Below are positions 44,566 to 55,388 of a stretch of 64,000 nt of DNA, one piece after another. Origin of the DNA: Siphonodentalium dalli (Eukaryota > Mollusca > Scaphopoda > Gadilida > Siphonodentaliidae); assembly GCA_032622095.1 (NCBI GenBank), contig CP136066.1:203072978-203136977 (forward strand). Reading direction: 5' to 3'. Positions within the stretch are counted from its first letter, which is position 1, and every line of letters starts with the position of its first letter. Made by a program: the position numbers and the translations under genes. The notes beneath the pieces were generated by a model that was given only the letters and a program-made list of their open reading frames with translations, searched no databases and had not been told where the DNA came from.

Positions 44566-44759
44566 AATCCATTTATGGTGAAGTAAATAAAAATTCTGTG
44601 TTCTCAGGCACCTTCCTCGTTGGTGATATGTTCTTTTAAAATGCCTCGTCAAAATTTTTTTTTAATATTTCTGTTATAAATATTGGATTTGAAGAACGAA
44701 AATTATTTTTTTATTTTTTTCCGAAGTCTCTTTTCCCGATGTTGAGAAAAAAATTTAAA

Positions 44760-45180
44760 TAAATAACATCCCTCACTCATCTCAAAATTGATATCTAATT
44801 GCCTGAGAACACAGTTAAAATTTATTTTAATGGCTTACAGTAATGCCCTAAATAATCAACTCCTTAACCACAGCAGAATTATGTGTAATTTTTCAGGATT
44901 TAGTCGGAAATATGGCTGAATGAGAGCTTTCCGATGAATGGCAACAAGCCATATTTCCGACTAAATCCTGAAAAATTACCCATAATTTTGCTGTGGTTAA
45001 GGAGTCGATTAGTAAGGTCATTACTGTAAATCAATAATGACTGTCTATTGTAAACAATTTGTGATTGGGGTGGATCACGTGACTTGATCCTGGCTGCGTG
45101 GTAAAATAAATAACTCCATCCCTCATCTCAAAATTGAGAACTAATTGCCTGAGAAGACATATAATTTATTTTAATGGCTT
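44760..45180. repeat. Direct repeat split by Hp-C
   Basis: AAATAAATAAC..CATCTCAAAATTGA.. CTAATTGCCTGAGAA..TTTATTTTAATGGCTTA occurs at about 44757-44837 and 45105-45181. The first copy is interrupted at its TA by the Hp-C at 44838. Confidence 0.75.
44838..45026. mobile_element. Hp-C MITE with known insertion site
   Basis: It inserted after GGCTTA. The second copy of the host repeat shows an uninterrupted GGCTTAATC, which confirms TA targeting. The left arm is shortened at the apex. Confidence 0.9.
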
Positions 45181-45229
45181 AATCAGTTTACTGCTGTACA
45201 TTGATTAGTCCAAGTCTGCTCCTACTTAA

Positions 45230-45561
45230 CCCTTTACCCAACAAAACGGCCAAAACCGGCCAAATAAAGCTTCAACAGCCTAAAATATCTTCGGTCTGTC
45301 TCAATAGAACCATACAAATATGGATATCATTGGAACCGGCTCCTTGACCACATTGTGATAGTTACAGTTATGCCCTGTGCCAATGCATTCTCTTATATAT
45401 GCGAGTCGACCATAGGTCGCCTCGCATATATAAGAGAATGCATTGGCCTAAAAAAATCTTTTTTTAACACTTTTTACCATTTTTTCTTACATTCTTTAAC
45501 AATTTTATAATTTTTAATGTGTTAAGCCAATGCATTCTCTTATATATGCGAGGCGACCTAT
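45230..45561. mobile_element. Hp-B element, right end lost
   Basis: TTAA at the left. The first hairpin and spacer are intact. The second hairpin stops at GCGAGGCGACCTA, where Hp-C sequence begins. Confidence 0.85.
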
Positions 45562-45753
45562 GCTCTAATTAATCGACTCCATAACCACAGCAGAATTATG
45601 GGTAACTTTTCAGGATTTAGTCGGAAATATGGCTTGTTGCCATTCATCGGAAAGCTCCCGATGAATGGCAACAAGCCATATTTCCGACTAAATCCTGAAA
45701 AGTTACCCATAATTATGCTGTGGTTATGGAGTTGATTAATTAGGGCATTACTG
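45562..45753. mobile_element. Hp-C MITE, left tip missing, fused to Hp-B
   Basis: It starts at TGCTCTAATTAATCGACTCC and ends GGGCATTACTG before TA. The fusion removed the left Hp-C tip and the right end of Hp-B. Confidence 0.85.
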
Positions 45754-45797
45754 TACCTAAGCACAAACCAATCCAATGAAAAATAGGTTAAGCACAA

Positions 45798-46222
45798 GCC
45801 TGAGTTTAGTGTGCCTGTCATTTGCAGAATGAGGTCCCCAGAGGGTGAATTTAGTGATGCTATCCTGTTTAATGGGCTAGCATCACTAAATTCACCCTCG
45901 GGGGAACCTCATGCCTCATCTTTGAAAAGTTTCTTTATTAGAAACTTCTTCACTTAGATTATGTTTCTTTTTTGGTTTAATTTCTCTGTATCCCCAAATC
46001 GGCAGACAACACTATGCATAATCGAGGTTCCCAATGGGTGTACATCACAATCTTCACTATTTGTGAACTTCAATCTGAGTCTATGTATCCCAAGGCGGAT
46101 GAGGCCATGCAGAATGATGGCACCAGAGGATGAATTTGGTGATGCTAGCCCGATATGTGGGATAGCGCTACTAAATTCACCCTCTGGGGACCTCATTCTG
46201 CAAATGACAGGCAGACTAAACT
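45798..46222. mobile_element. Hp-A paired-hairpin element, full length
   Basis: The left hairpin (45826-45912), the middle segment with CCCCAAATCGGCAGACAAC and ATCGAGGTTCCCAATGGG, and the right hairpin (46110-46200). The outer ends TGAGTTTAGTGTGCCTGTC and complement pair well. Confidence 0.88.
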
Positions 46223-46362
46223 CATAAAAATAGTTTTAGAAGGTACCCCACAAAAACAAGATTCATTTAATGCCAAAAGTAGAATTTATACATTTTTGAA
46301 AAATACTCCCAATGAGTTAAAAAGATGCCAAAATGTTTTGATAAGATCATCATCAGTTGCAG

Positions 46363-46875
46363 ATTGCTGACTATATGCCATGCTAAGCGCATGTCACATA
46401 ATGTTTCGACTCGTTACAGATTGCTGACTATATGCCATGCTAAGCGCATGTCACATAATGTTTCGACTCGTTACAGATTGCTGACTTTATGCCATGCTAA
46501 GCGCATGTCACATAACGTTTCGACTCGTTACAGATTGCTGACTATATGCCATGCTAAGCACATGTCACATAACGTTTCGACTCGTTACAGATTGCTGACT
46601 ATATGCCATGCTAAGCGCATGTCACATAACGTTTCGACTCGTTACAGATTGCTGACTTTATGCCATGCTAAGCGCATGTCACATAACGTTTCGACTCGTT
46701 ACAGATTGCTGACTATATGCCATGCTAAGCGCATGTCACATAACGTTTCGACTCGTTACAGATTGCTGACTTTATGCCATGCTAAGCGCATGTCACATAA
46801 CGTTTCGACTCGTTACAGATTGCTGACTATATGCCATGCTAAGCGCATGTCACATAACGTTTCGACTTGTTACTA
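46363..46875 (+). repeat. 57-bp minisatellite, nine units
   Basis: The unit is CAGATTGCTGACTATATGCC, ATGCTAAGCGCATGTCACAT, AACGTTTCGACTCGTTA. TTA/TAT variants alternate, suggesting a two-unit (114 bp) higher-order step. As 57 is 19 codons, a 191-codon frame is open through it (RLLTICHAKRMSHNVSTRY repeated). This is not evidence of a protein. Confidence 0.95.
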
Positions 46876-46989
46876 TATGGATTCTCCCAGTGAGATATAA
46901 ACATAGTCTTTGGAATGGTCTATTATTTAACTGGAGGGGCTTTCAGGAAAAATAATCAGACGACTGATAATACAAGTACAGAAGGATTC

Positions 46990-47089
46990 NNNNNNNNNNN
47001 NNNNNNNNNNNNNNNNNNNNNNNNNNNNNNNNNNNNNNNNNNNNNNNNNNNNNNNNNNNNNNNNNNNNNNNNNNNNNNNNNNNNNNNNN
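46990..47089. other. Assembly gap (100 N)
   Basis: Exactly 100 N, a conventional placeholder for a gap of unknown size. It lies just after the 57-bp array. Confidence 0.98.
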
Positions 47090-47621
47090 AGCAACCATAA
47101 GTCAATTTAAATATCGAAACATTATGATACAACATCAGACACAGCTTCAGGGATGAAATTTTACCAGATGGCAGGGCATACTGTCTGTTTAACAAAGCTG
47201 CCATGACAGTTTTGCACGACAGTAACTCTAGTGGTGATGCCATAACCCCCCCCCCCCCGACTTGGGGTGGGGCTACGGTCCCAGATAAGGCTACTGGGTG
47301 CCGGAAAAGCTTAATTGGTCAAATGACACCTTTTCCCAATGGGGGGGGGGGTTAACACTCCTCAGAATTGTGGGGAGGGGGGCTTCAGACCCCTGACCCC
47401 CTAATGGTACCTGACATCCATGCAAAATTACCAGATTTATCACTTTCTTTACTATCTACATGCGAATCCATGCGTTTCTTCTTTAAATCTGTCCAAAATG
47501 TGGTCATTATCATTTGAAAATAAGAAAATATGGAATTAACAACTTATCATGGCGAGACGTGAAATTTCGTAAAATTCAAATTTTTCTTATAGGAATCACT
47601 GAACTAAATGGTTTCCCATAG

Positions 47622-47921
47622 GCGACAGTGTTAACGTTTCTGCCAAATTCACTGAATTGAAGCCTGCAGGCCATACCAGTGATGTTTACCCAGCTAGATT
47701 GACACCAGTTGATCACGAAAATGCAAGAAAAATTAAAGGTCATGTGTTTACTTTTTAAAATAAATCCCCAAGTGTACGACAGGGCTATCCCACAGCCAAA
47801 TTTGATCTGGAAAAACCCAGATCTACAACAGCTTGTTAAATACATTTCCCGCTCACAAAAATCCGTTCCCCCATTCACTCACCAGTTTAAATTATTTAGA
47901 TATTATGTACAAATCAAATAA
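47622..47921 (+). pseudogene. Possible broken exon(s), family unknown
   Basis: After a TTTCCCATAG acceptor-like site, frame 47624-47758 reads DSVNVSAKFTELKPAGHTSD then VYPARLTPVDHENARKIKGH before a stop in a T-run. The +1 frame continues INPQVYDRAIPQPNLIWKNP, DLQQLVKYISRSQKSVPPF to 47921. Composition is protein-like and the break falls in CTTTTTAAAA, as expected of a frameshifted gene or a mobile-element ORF. I do not recognise the family, and chance cannot be excluded. Confidence 0.3.
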
Positions 47922-48037
47922 ACGCGATGTCGTCCTTTAATAACGTGACACATGTATCAGGTGAAGGTCATTCTTCAGTTACCTTCACCTTTAGCATTCC
48001 ACGGTGTACTCGCTCCCCGACTCTAGAACACATTTAG

Positions 48038-48379
48038 CTCCCTGATTCCTATAGCGAACAACTGTTCGCAGCCAAACTCCATGCAGCAGCCTCTCCGTTA
48101 TCACTGCGATATATCAAGGCTGGAAGGGTGGCACTATTTGCGGAAATCATTGCTAAGCCCAATGATATCAATCAATTTCAAGGCAGATCAGAAAGCCATA
48201 CAAATAGATTCATACAAACATTATTTAATTTTTTTTTAAATGTTATGCATATGGACCTTAATTTTGACATACATGTAATCCGAACAAGACATGTACTTGT
48301 CTTTGTCGTTAGTACTATACAGATTAATAATAATGTGAAAACAGTAAGTAAGGAATACGCTTCTGTGCGATGTGGTTAA
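48038..48379 (+). CDS. Possible exon or mobile-element ORF fragment, unknown
   Basis: 113 codons follow ACACATTTAG and end in TAA. The first 50 residues look protein-like (SYSEQLFAAKLHAAASPLSL, RYIKAGRVALFAEIIAKPND). The rest is AT-driven (FFLNVMHMDLNFDIHVI) and may be intron or noncoding. The only in-frame ATGs are late (from about 48128). It lies 120 bases after the broken frame at 47622-47921, and both could belong to one decayed gene or transposon. No known domain was identified. Confidence 0.3.
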   Translation, partial: LPDSYSEQLFAAKLHAAASPLSLRYIKAGRVALFAEIIAKPNDINQFQGRSESHTNRFIQTLFNFFLNVMHMDLNFDIHVIRTRHVLVFVVSTIQINNNVKTVSKEYASVRCG

Positions 48380-48576
48380 ATGAACTTGATATTTCCACAC
48401 ACACAAAAAAATCTTTAAAAATAACTCTCTTTATGACTAAAATGTTGAAATCTGAAAATCTTTGCACTGGGTTTATGTCTCAAACATTTATATTCACATA
48501 ATAAACATGATAGGTTGGATTAAACAGATTATAGATGAGCTCATATATGGGCTTTCTTTGAGAAAATGTCTTTTAA

Positions 48577-48783
48577 CCCTTTCAGTGCCAAGTCCGATTT
48601 TTGTATCAACCCATATTTCCTTGATCATTTTTCAAATTTATTGATTATAATAATGTGATACATGGATGGAAAGAGCTCTAAGAGCTCTTTCCACCAATGT
48701 ATCACATTATTAGAATCAATAAATTTGAATAATGATCAAGGAATTGTTGGTTGATACAAAAATCTGACTTGGCACTGAAAGGG
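48577..48783. mobile_element. TTAA palindromic MITE (207 bp)
   Basis: TTAA on both sides. Ends CCCTTTCAGTGCCAAGTCCG and complement. The whole element is a palindrome through TGATCATTTTTCAAATTTAT to apex GAGCTCTAAGAGCTC. It has the same ends as 19345 but an unrelated interior. Confidence 0.92.
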
Positions 48784-49299
48784 TTAACAGGCACCCCACT
48801 TTAAGGTCAGTTTTAAAGTAGTCCGCATCAGAAATGGCGACAACCAGCTTTAATGGATTCAGAATATTCGAATTAGGTTATATAAAGTGCATTGTTTGTA
48901 CTTTTCCCCAAAAATGCTTCCATGTGTGTTATTTGATTGATATAACGGGTTTCTGTCTGGTCTAAATGGATATTTCGTGATACAGGAATCACGATATGGA
49001 TATATACATGTAGGAAACACCACACGGATAGGAGCTCAAGCCTCCATACGTGATATAACTTGTGCTCTGATTCATTTTCGCCTTTTCATCCACATCATAA
49101 ATTATTCTATCAGTAGTTGTTTCCGTTCAGTGATGGAAAATCAATTATATGTTTACATCGGGGGGGGGGGGGGTTTCCCGGCACGTATGCCGGGGTGGGT
49201 GGGTGGTCGATATGACAAAAAAAAAAAAAACTCAATTTTTTTTTCCTGCAAGTCTTTTTGACTGTTATTGCAATGAGTTTGGCTTAAATCACCTTAGAA
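48784..49299. other. Spacer with poly-G tract
   Basis: A 13-14 base G run lies near 49159 and A/T runs near 49217. No gene. Confidence 0.5.
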
Positions 49300-49480
49300 T
49301 GTCAATATTAACATAAATGAAAAATTTCATGATGATCAGACAAACAGTATAGCCTGCTAATGGATTGATTTTTGAAATCCAAGATGGTCGCTGGCAGCCA
49401 TGTTTTTGTTTTGGCCGAATGACCCCAAAACTACTCGTACCTATTTACATGTCAATGTTAACATCCATGACAAATGGTAT
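49300..49480 (-). repeat. Single Sat-D monomer, inverted, outside the array
   Basis: Reverse complement of the satellite unit: ATTTCATGATGATCAGACAA, AATCCAAGATGGTCGCTGGC, GGCCGAATGACCCCAAAA, CATGTCAATGTTAACATCCA. It is 43 kb from the array, so Sat-D units also occur dispersed. Confidence 0.9.
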
Positions 49481-50907
49481 GCACAGAAATTCATATACAG
49501 CTGTTTACAGTGAATTTCCCCCCGAAAATCTCTGTTTTAGTGTTAAAAGGGGGTGGGTGTCCAAAAATGGTCGGAAAAAACTGCCGAAAACGGAAAACAT
49601 TTTGGACCCGGGGGTCGAAAGGAAAAAATCAGCATACGTGCCTGAAAAAAATTCCGACCCCCCCCCCCCCCCCCCCCCCCCCCCATTGCCGCCCCTGTTT
49701 ACATCAGGAAACACGAAACGCTTGACCGATACAGAACAAAACGCACAACCGGACACATTTTGACACACTGAATCATTGATGGCGTATAGTAATACTTCGC
49801 AATGACGTACAACAAAGTCAACTGTGGGGTGCGATGCTCCATAGTATCTTATCTCTCCATAATTCTCTCCATATCTGTTGCTCATCAGTTTGAATTCGTG
49901 TTTCTGTGTTTGAACGGATAAGTTAGCCAAAACCACTATATAAATAAGTCTTATAGAAGTAATATAAGCATCCAACCGACATTGATAGTGGGATTCTGGG
50001 CTTCATAAATACGGTAAATATTTACTAATATTTCTATATCGTATGAATAAATTTAGTTTATTCGGGAATTCCAACGTGGAAGAAACTGCATATGTATGTT
50101 GTCAAGCTGACACCATATGGACAAATGTACTGTGGTGAAGAGCGTTTATAATTCCTTTCCCATTAACGACACATGCATTGACCTATGTTTCGATAGGCAA
50201 CATCACACCGGATATTAGTAAATTATTTTCTCACAACACACTAAAAAGTGTAAGCCGAGGCCGACTCCAAGAAAATGGTTTAAGTGATGTCGGATTTGTT
50301 TTATTCGTTTCTCAATGCTCATGCATGAAATTTGGAAAATATATATATGTTCGCTTTAGAATAAGGAATAGTTTTTTCCTGAGAAAAAAAACACTAAAAT
50401 GTGTAATCAGTGTGTATTTTGGTTAAGTAATCAGCTTAAGTTGGGATTAAATATGTACCGCTCGGGTCGGAATATTTAAACATCTATACGGTACCTCCAA
50501 CTGCGGAAAATGTTCAAACTATCACCCTATGGTGGGAAAATATTCATTATAGATGCGTGAAGCGCTATGAAATGATTGGAGTATGATGGTATCAACGGAA
50601 AGACACGTTTCTTATCAATACAATGTGCCTATTGCGAATTTTGAAAAAAATTCGCATGTAAAAGGCTTTATCGGCACAACTGTAATATCAATCACCTGTT
50701 TATATTTGTCATGATTAAGATTTGAGATCATCCAATATTGATCACTATCGCGCGCTTGTAATCCCCACATCAGAGTCTCTCTTGGCCGATGTTTTCTGGT
50801 TATTGAATGCAAATATAACGTCTTGTAGTTCAACTTACAGCACAATCACTCGACCACACGACTCACCCGTGTTCAACGCTCTGACAAAAGAGGAACTAAT
50901 AAGGTCG
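49481..50907. other. Mostly unannotated; poly-C tract and possible KDZ upstream relic
   Basis: A run of about 25 C at 49660-49684 produces spurious poly-Pro/poly-Gly frames. A 62-codon frame (50722-50910, ..VFNALTKEELIRS) reads into the MULE-like insertion site and may be upstream coding sequence of the KDZ relic at 52.4 kb. This is not established. Confidence 0.4.
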
Positions 50908-52273
50908 TAGTTCAAGTCTTCTCGTACTAAAACTAGCTAAGATTTTGGGATGGAGAGATGCTAGTGTTTAGTCCGAGACCGCGCGCATAGCCTTCTTACG
51001 ACACGAGTTACGCCCAGGATCTGTGGCGGGAATCTGTGGTGTATTTTACTCGATTTACCTAACAAAGCAATACATGATGCTATATACGTCGGAAAGAGTG
51101 ACATCTTATGGTCAGAATGGTGTATAATAATCTAACTTTAATGTTAAATTACACATAGAATATTCCGGTTGATTGCCACAAACATCGTTGTTTTTTCTGT
51201 TTGTTTACTTAACTGAAAGCCGAACACAGGTTCCGAAGAACTTCGGCATTGTCCGGTGTTTGTTCTGAGTATTCTAGTTTACGTTTCTATATATAGCGCG
51301 GGGTTTTCCGACAAAATGGCGAAAACCGATCGCCGCAAAGTCCAGTTTCCGATGTGCTTTGAGAACAATTCCCGCACTAAAAACTTAATGACATAATGGA
51401 GGATCAGAAAGGTAGTTTTGTTGACAATTTTCGCAAGCAACTTGTCAAAATTGGAGCAAATTAGAACTCTTGTGTCTGACTTGCCATGCGTGCGATTTTC
51501 ATCCATGTGCATTTTGACTTATGTGTTGATAAAATAATCGGAGAACCGAATCACACAGTTTCGAAATATAGTTCTTCCGTTTTAGTGGGACTTTTCAAAC
51601 TTAAGGTTAAAAATTTATACAAATTTTGTTTGATTTTTTGTGTGCTTAACAAGAGCAGTATATTGCTCTGTTCGCTTAGTATATATCTTAATTTCGCTGA
51701 AGTCCACCAAATGTGGGAAATGTAGCACCATATTATTTATTCTAATGCTCGTTGTGTATACACTGTTTTAAACTTTGAGAGGGTTGTAATTCCCCGTAAT
51801 TTATTTAATGTATTACATCTATATCTTCAGTGTTTAAGTAATCTATTTATTTTTTATTTATTGACACACATAATTACGATTACAATGGAGAATTCATCGT
51901 AATTTGCGTTGTCAGTCGAAAATCTACGGAATATTTTCAACGGAAAATGCCGAACACAGTTCGCGAGGTCAACTGAGTTCGCATACTTTAAAAAATTTGT
52001 AAACATTGCGGTAAATGTCTCTTTTCGCATTAAATTACCGCTTTCAATTCACAACTGATGTGGGGTTCAGATCAAATAGCATGTCTTCTGCGGAAAATAT
52101 CTTTTATTGTCGCAATTGTGATATTTTATTTCATATAATTGTGGTTTTATTTGAGCGGGTCATTAACGCTTAACTCGTGCCATAAGAAGGCTATGCGCGC
52201 GGTCTCGGACTAAACACTAGCATCTCTCCATCCCAAAATCTTAGCTAGTTTTAGTACGAGAAGACTTGGACTA
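50908..52273. mobile_element. MULE-like element (1,366 bp), perfect 9-bp duplication
   Basis: Terminal inverted repeats of about 105 bp are nearly identical (TAGTTCAAGTCTTCTCGTAC against TAGTCCAAGTCTTCTCGTAC; then GGGATGGAGAGATGCTAGTG). ATAAGGTCG lies at both 50899-50907 and 52274-52282. Long terminal repeats with 9-bp duplications are typical of Mutator-like elements. The interior is AT-rich with CGAACACAG/GTTCGGC words and no transposase, so it is non-autonomous and young. Confidence 0.88.
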
Positions 52274-52377
52274 ATAAGGTCGAAGCAATCACGACCGTTT
52301 CGCTCCACTCTAAGCAGCGTGGCCATGCTAGCTCCCCAGGAAGTTCCCATCAGCGTCTGAGGAGATTAACTCGTTGC

Positions 52378-52581
52378 ATGGCCCTCTTGGCTGTCTGCTT
52401 AACATGGGTTTTTCGTCATTGCAGATTTTTTGTCGACCGTCTTCATTTCCGTGGCCATATTGGGTGCTCACTTGGCTACGACATGGACACATACAAATCT
52501 GACACATCAGTTCGCTCTATCAACAGCCGAGTGGTCGAACAAGCCAACAGCGGACTGAGACGTATATACAAACTCAACTAA
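52378..52581 (+). pseudogene. KDZ-type transposase C-terminal relic
   Basis: From about 52424 the frame reads FFVDRLHFRGHIGCSLGYDM, then INSRVVEQANSGLRRIYKLN and a stop. 'D-R-x-H-F-x-x-H-x-x-C...Y' followed by 'INSxVxEQANxGLxxI' is the conserved C-terminal part of Kyakuja-Dileera-Zisupton transposases, with the catalytic Glu in EQ (family knowledge). Only ~55 residues are recognisable. TCATTGCAG precedes it as a possible acceptor. The protein normally continues past this point, so it is truncated. Confidence 0.65.
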
Positions 52582-52619
52582 CATATATGCCACCTAAAAT
52601 ATTAATGGTACACGCAGCC

Positions 52620-52815
52620 GTATTTCTTGCGCTTCGAAACAGGAGGAAGGGTGCATCGATAAAAAAAAGTTACCATAGTAGTAGTTCACTCTTGCATATA
52701 TGTACGCCAGTTGAGTTTGTATGCACCTAAGACCGCTATTGACCTGTTCCACCAGCTGCATTGCTGTTTTAACACATGTCTCTATAATAGTGGCGTCAGC
52801 TTCGTAAGTTCTCAT
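52620..52815 (-). pseudogene. Second KDZ-type transposase relic, opposite strand
   Basis: The - strand reads AMQLVEQVNSGLRCIQTQLA then YIYARVNYYYGNFFLS, matching the 'EQxNxGLxxIxxQLAYM...FLAL' end of the same family. It partly overlaps in content with the + strand relic and extends further C-terminally. The two are head to head 40-100 bases apart, so they are two copies or one inverted duplication. Confidence 0.6.
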
Positions 52816-53138
52816 ATATCCTTTTCAAAATGAGCACCGGAAATGCAATCGGTCGACAGAAAACTTTGCATGTTCAAATCTGGCCGAATCAGGTAGCAGC
52901 GCGTATAAGTGTAATTTGCACGAATTGTCATATATTATCTTTCGTCTCATTTCGTTATCAAAGTGTCTCATTAGGATATCAAGAGCTGTCAGGTGCATCA
53001 AGATGTCATGCGGTCAGAACATCTCTAATATTCCAGGAGTTGTTAATTCTTTATGAGTATCACATATATAATTATTTAGTGTTATATAAATAAAATATTA
53101 TTATTGTAAAATCTTCTGTTGTTTATGGAAAAAAGTAT

Positions 53139-53302
53139 TTTCAAATGACCACGCGCAGGTGACCACCGTTCTCGCACCATTAGTGTCCCAAACAGGCGGT
53201 GCAAACATTATTGTTGGCGAACGCTCATTGGTGCGCCGCGTATTTGGGACACGCCCATTGGTGCTCGACTGGTGGGGTTCTGCGCGTGGTCATTTGAAAA
53301 GA
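53139..53302. mobile_element. Small palindromic element (~160 bp)
   Basis: TTTTCAAATGACCACGCGCAG and complement form the ends. The inner GCACCATTAGTGTCCCAAAC is partly paired with complement of GTTTGGGACACGCCC-type sequence. It is G+C-richer than its surroundings. Confidence 0.75.
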
Positions 53303-53317
53303 CTCTCTGTCAAAACC

Positions 53318-53525
53318 ACCGCCTGTTTGTACTGACCCCATTAACACACTGCGCGTAATTAATTATTTAATTATATTGACGCCCCTTTGTGTTACTCAAT
53401 GCCCTAAGCAGCGTAACGCCTGTTTGTACTGATCCACTATACATATACTGCGCGTAATAAATCTCTATTCATTGATCGACGCCCCTCTGTCTTATTCACT
53501 GCACTAAGTAGCGTAACGCGTGTTT
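53318..53525 (+). repeat. Two ~97-bp tandem units
   Basis: CGCCTGTTTGTACTGA..CTGCGCGTAAT..GACGCCCCT..TACTCAATGCCCTAAGCAGCGTAA is repeated once with about 20% differences. A third unit begins and stops. Confidence 0.8.
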
Positions 53526-54762
53526 GAGCCACTTTGGAATAATTACATATATGGATTAACATGAACTTATCGCCGTTGAATGTGAATAGATATGTCCGAA
53601 ACAACACGGACTGGTCCCACTTTGAAGCGCCCATGCGATTTGTCTGTTATGAGTTGCGTGTACTTAACAATGGGATAATCATTGAACTATTCCTTCGCTA
53701 GCCTTGGGAATTGGTCTGATTTACAAAAAAAATCAGGGAACGATTGCAACAATGGGATTGTGCTCTAAAGCATGTTCAATGTCGGCCAGCCCACGGGTTT
53801 TACACTGCATGCCGTGGTCAACACGCGCGCAACGGCGATATCCAGCTAATCACAATGTCACATCTGGTCAAGTTAGAGCCCGAAGCCGCCATCGCACGCC
53901 GCCGCCGCCAGCCATATTGGCCACAAGCCGCCGCCAGCCATATTATCTCTAACGCCAGCCGCATGAAAAAATCTCCGCCGCCGGAATTGTAAAATGGCTG
54001 AGCCGTGTGCATGGACTTATATGTTAAGGACAACTGTACTGCGAATCGCAAATAACTAAACCACATTGCCTAATATTGGCATACTCGTATGGGCACGGTA
54101 TGGTTGTTACACTATCAGAACACCCGGGGCCTCTCATTGTGGAATAGACTATTCCAATGCATGCTTTCATATAACGAAGTGGGAGCATCCATTCAGTATT
54201 GAAAGGGTTTAAAGTATAAATTGTTTATTTCGACACGACTCAGTGTTAGACATCGCTGACAGTTGTCAATATATGCACATAACCTGTAGAAGAGAATAGA
54301 TAATAGTTTGAAATATTATATATCAATTCTATCGGATTCAGCATTCAATGATGCATGCATACATCGCAAGATGCCAGTGATGATAGCCGTCTGAAGTCGA
54401 CAGAAGTTCCAATGTAACTTATACCGATTATATGATGAGAAACTACATAGTACATCCCTGCCAGTCCTTTACTGAGTCCTTCGTGTATTTCGCCATAATG
54501 GAAAGCCCAACACCAATAGAATACGCGTGGTCTGGAATTATACGGGTTCACAACAAACGCCAAAAACAAGCGGGTGTCTATAACCGGGGATTGGGAAAAT
54601 TTCGGAAACGAAATACGCTGAATGATAACGTCTCAGCCGGCTGAGCCGCCGTATTTCATCAGCCACGAACGTCGCGACTGAGCCGGCTTAGCTAGATAAC
54701 CAGCCACGAAAATTGGTTGAGCCAGCCGTGAAAACTAGTTGCCGTGGCTTCGGGGTCTAGGT
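53526..54762. other. Unannotated, G+C-richer stretch
   Basis: CCGCCGCCAGCCATATT is duplicated near 53915-53945. GAGCCGGC/CAGCCACGAA words recur at 54635-54740. Open frames here show only Pro/Ala-rich simple composition. No gene could be supported. Confidence 0.4.
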
Positions 54763-55388
54763 CAAGTGGTCCTTCTAATATGCTATGATGCTGGTCAGGG
54801 AGCAAATTAACTGATATCGCATCGCAATTTGCTACCCAAATTTGGATAATAGCTATGCAATTTGGTATGAATTTGATATGATTTTAGAACAATGCGATCT
54901 AATCATTTCAATGGAAGGTTATTTGCTAATCAAAATTTCAAAAGTAATTTGCTCCCTGATACTGGTGGGTCCTGCTGAATTAATTTTTATGCTGTTAGGG
55001 CAAACTGATGCTGTTAAGAAAAAGTACCGTTATGTTTTCTAACGTTGTCATATTTGCGGTGTTTGGCTAATCCGAGGGATTTGAGAAAAACCCAGTGTCT
55101 ATATGAAACATTCAAGAACATATATATTTTTTTGAAAAAACTGAATAATGGCTGCACTGGTGTTTTTAAAATGACACGAATAGCCATCTTGATTAAAGTC
55201 GGTTTTCGAATATTTGATATAAATAATCGCTTTTCCTTGATATGCTCAGATTATTCGAAAACCGCAAAAATGACAACTTTAGAAAATTAACTGTACTTTT
55301 TTATAACAGCATCAGTTTACCGTAACAGCATCATAGCAATTCAGCAGGACCGACCAGCATCATAGCACATTTACAGGACCGCTTGACC
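54763..55388. mobile_element. Nested inverted-repeat element
   Basis: The outer arms TCAAGTGGTCCTTCTAATAT and complement of ATAGCACATTTACAGGACCG pair. Inner arms GGGTCCTGCTGAATTAAT and GTTAGGGCAAACTGATGCTG pair with 55290-55360. Between them in the left arm, a smaller element AGGGAGCAAATTAACTGATA..AGTAATTTGCTCCCT (54797-54958) splits the arm. Confidence 0.75.

Noticed and set aside
46325-46900. 191-codon + strand open frame of repeated RLLTICHAKRMSHNVSTRY
   Set aside because: The 57-bp repeat is exactly 19 codons, so any stop-free phase stays open. No start context, splice sites or domain.
46946-46989. Candidate next CPSF2 exon (phase-compatible stretch KNNQTTDNTSTEGF before the gap)
   Set aside because: The preceding 80 bases match repeat sequence at 16118-16190, the acceptor tract is purine-rich, and the peptide does not resemble CPSF2.
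47130-47243. Frame near the gap on - strand containing LLNRQYALPSG
   Set aside because: The faint resemblance to a conserved nuclear protein motif is limited to a few residues and is cut by the gap.
49505-49975. 156-codon - strand frame with poly-Gly, and + strand poly-Pro frames
   Set aside because: They depend on a ~25-base C run; the remainder has no domain.
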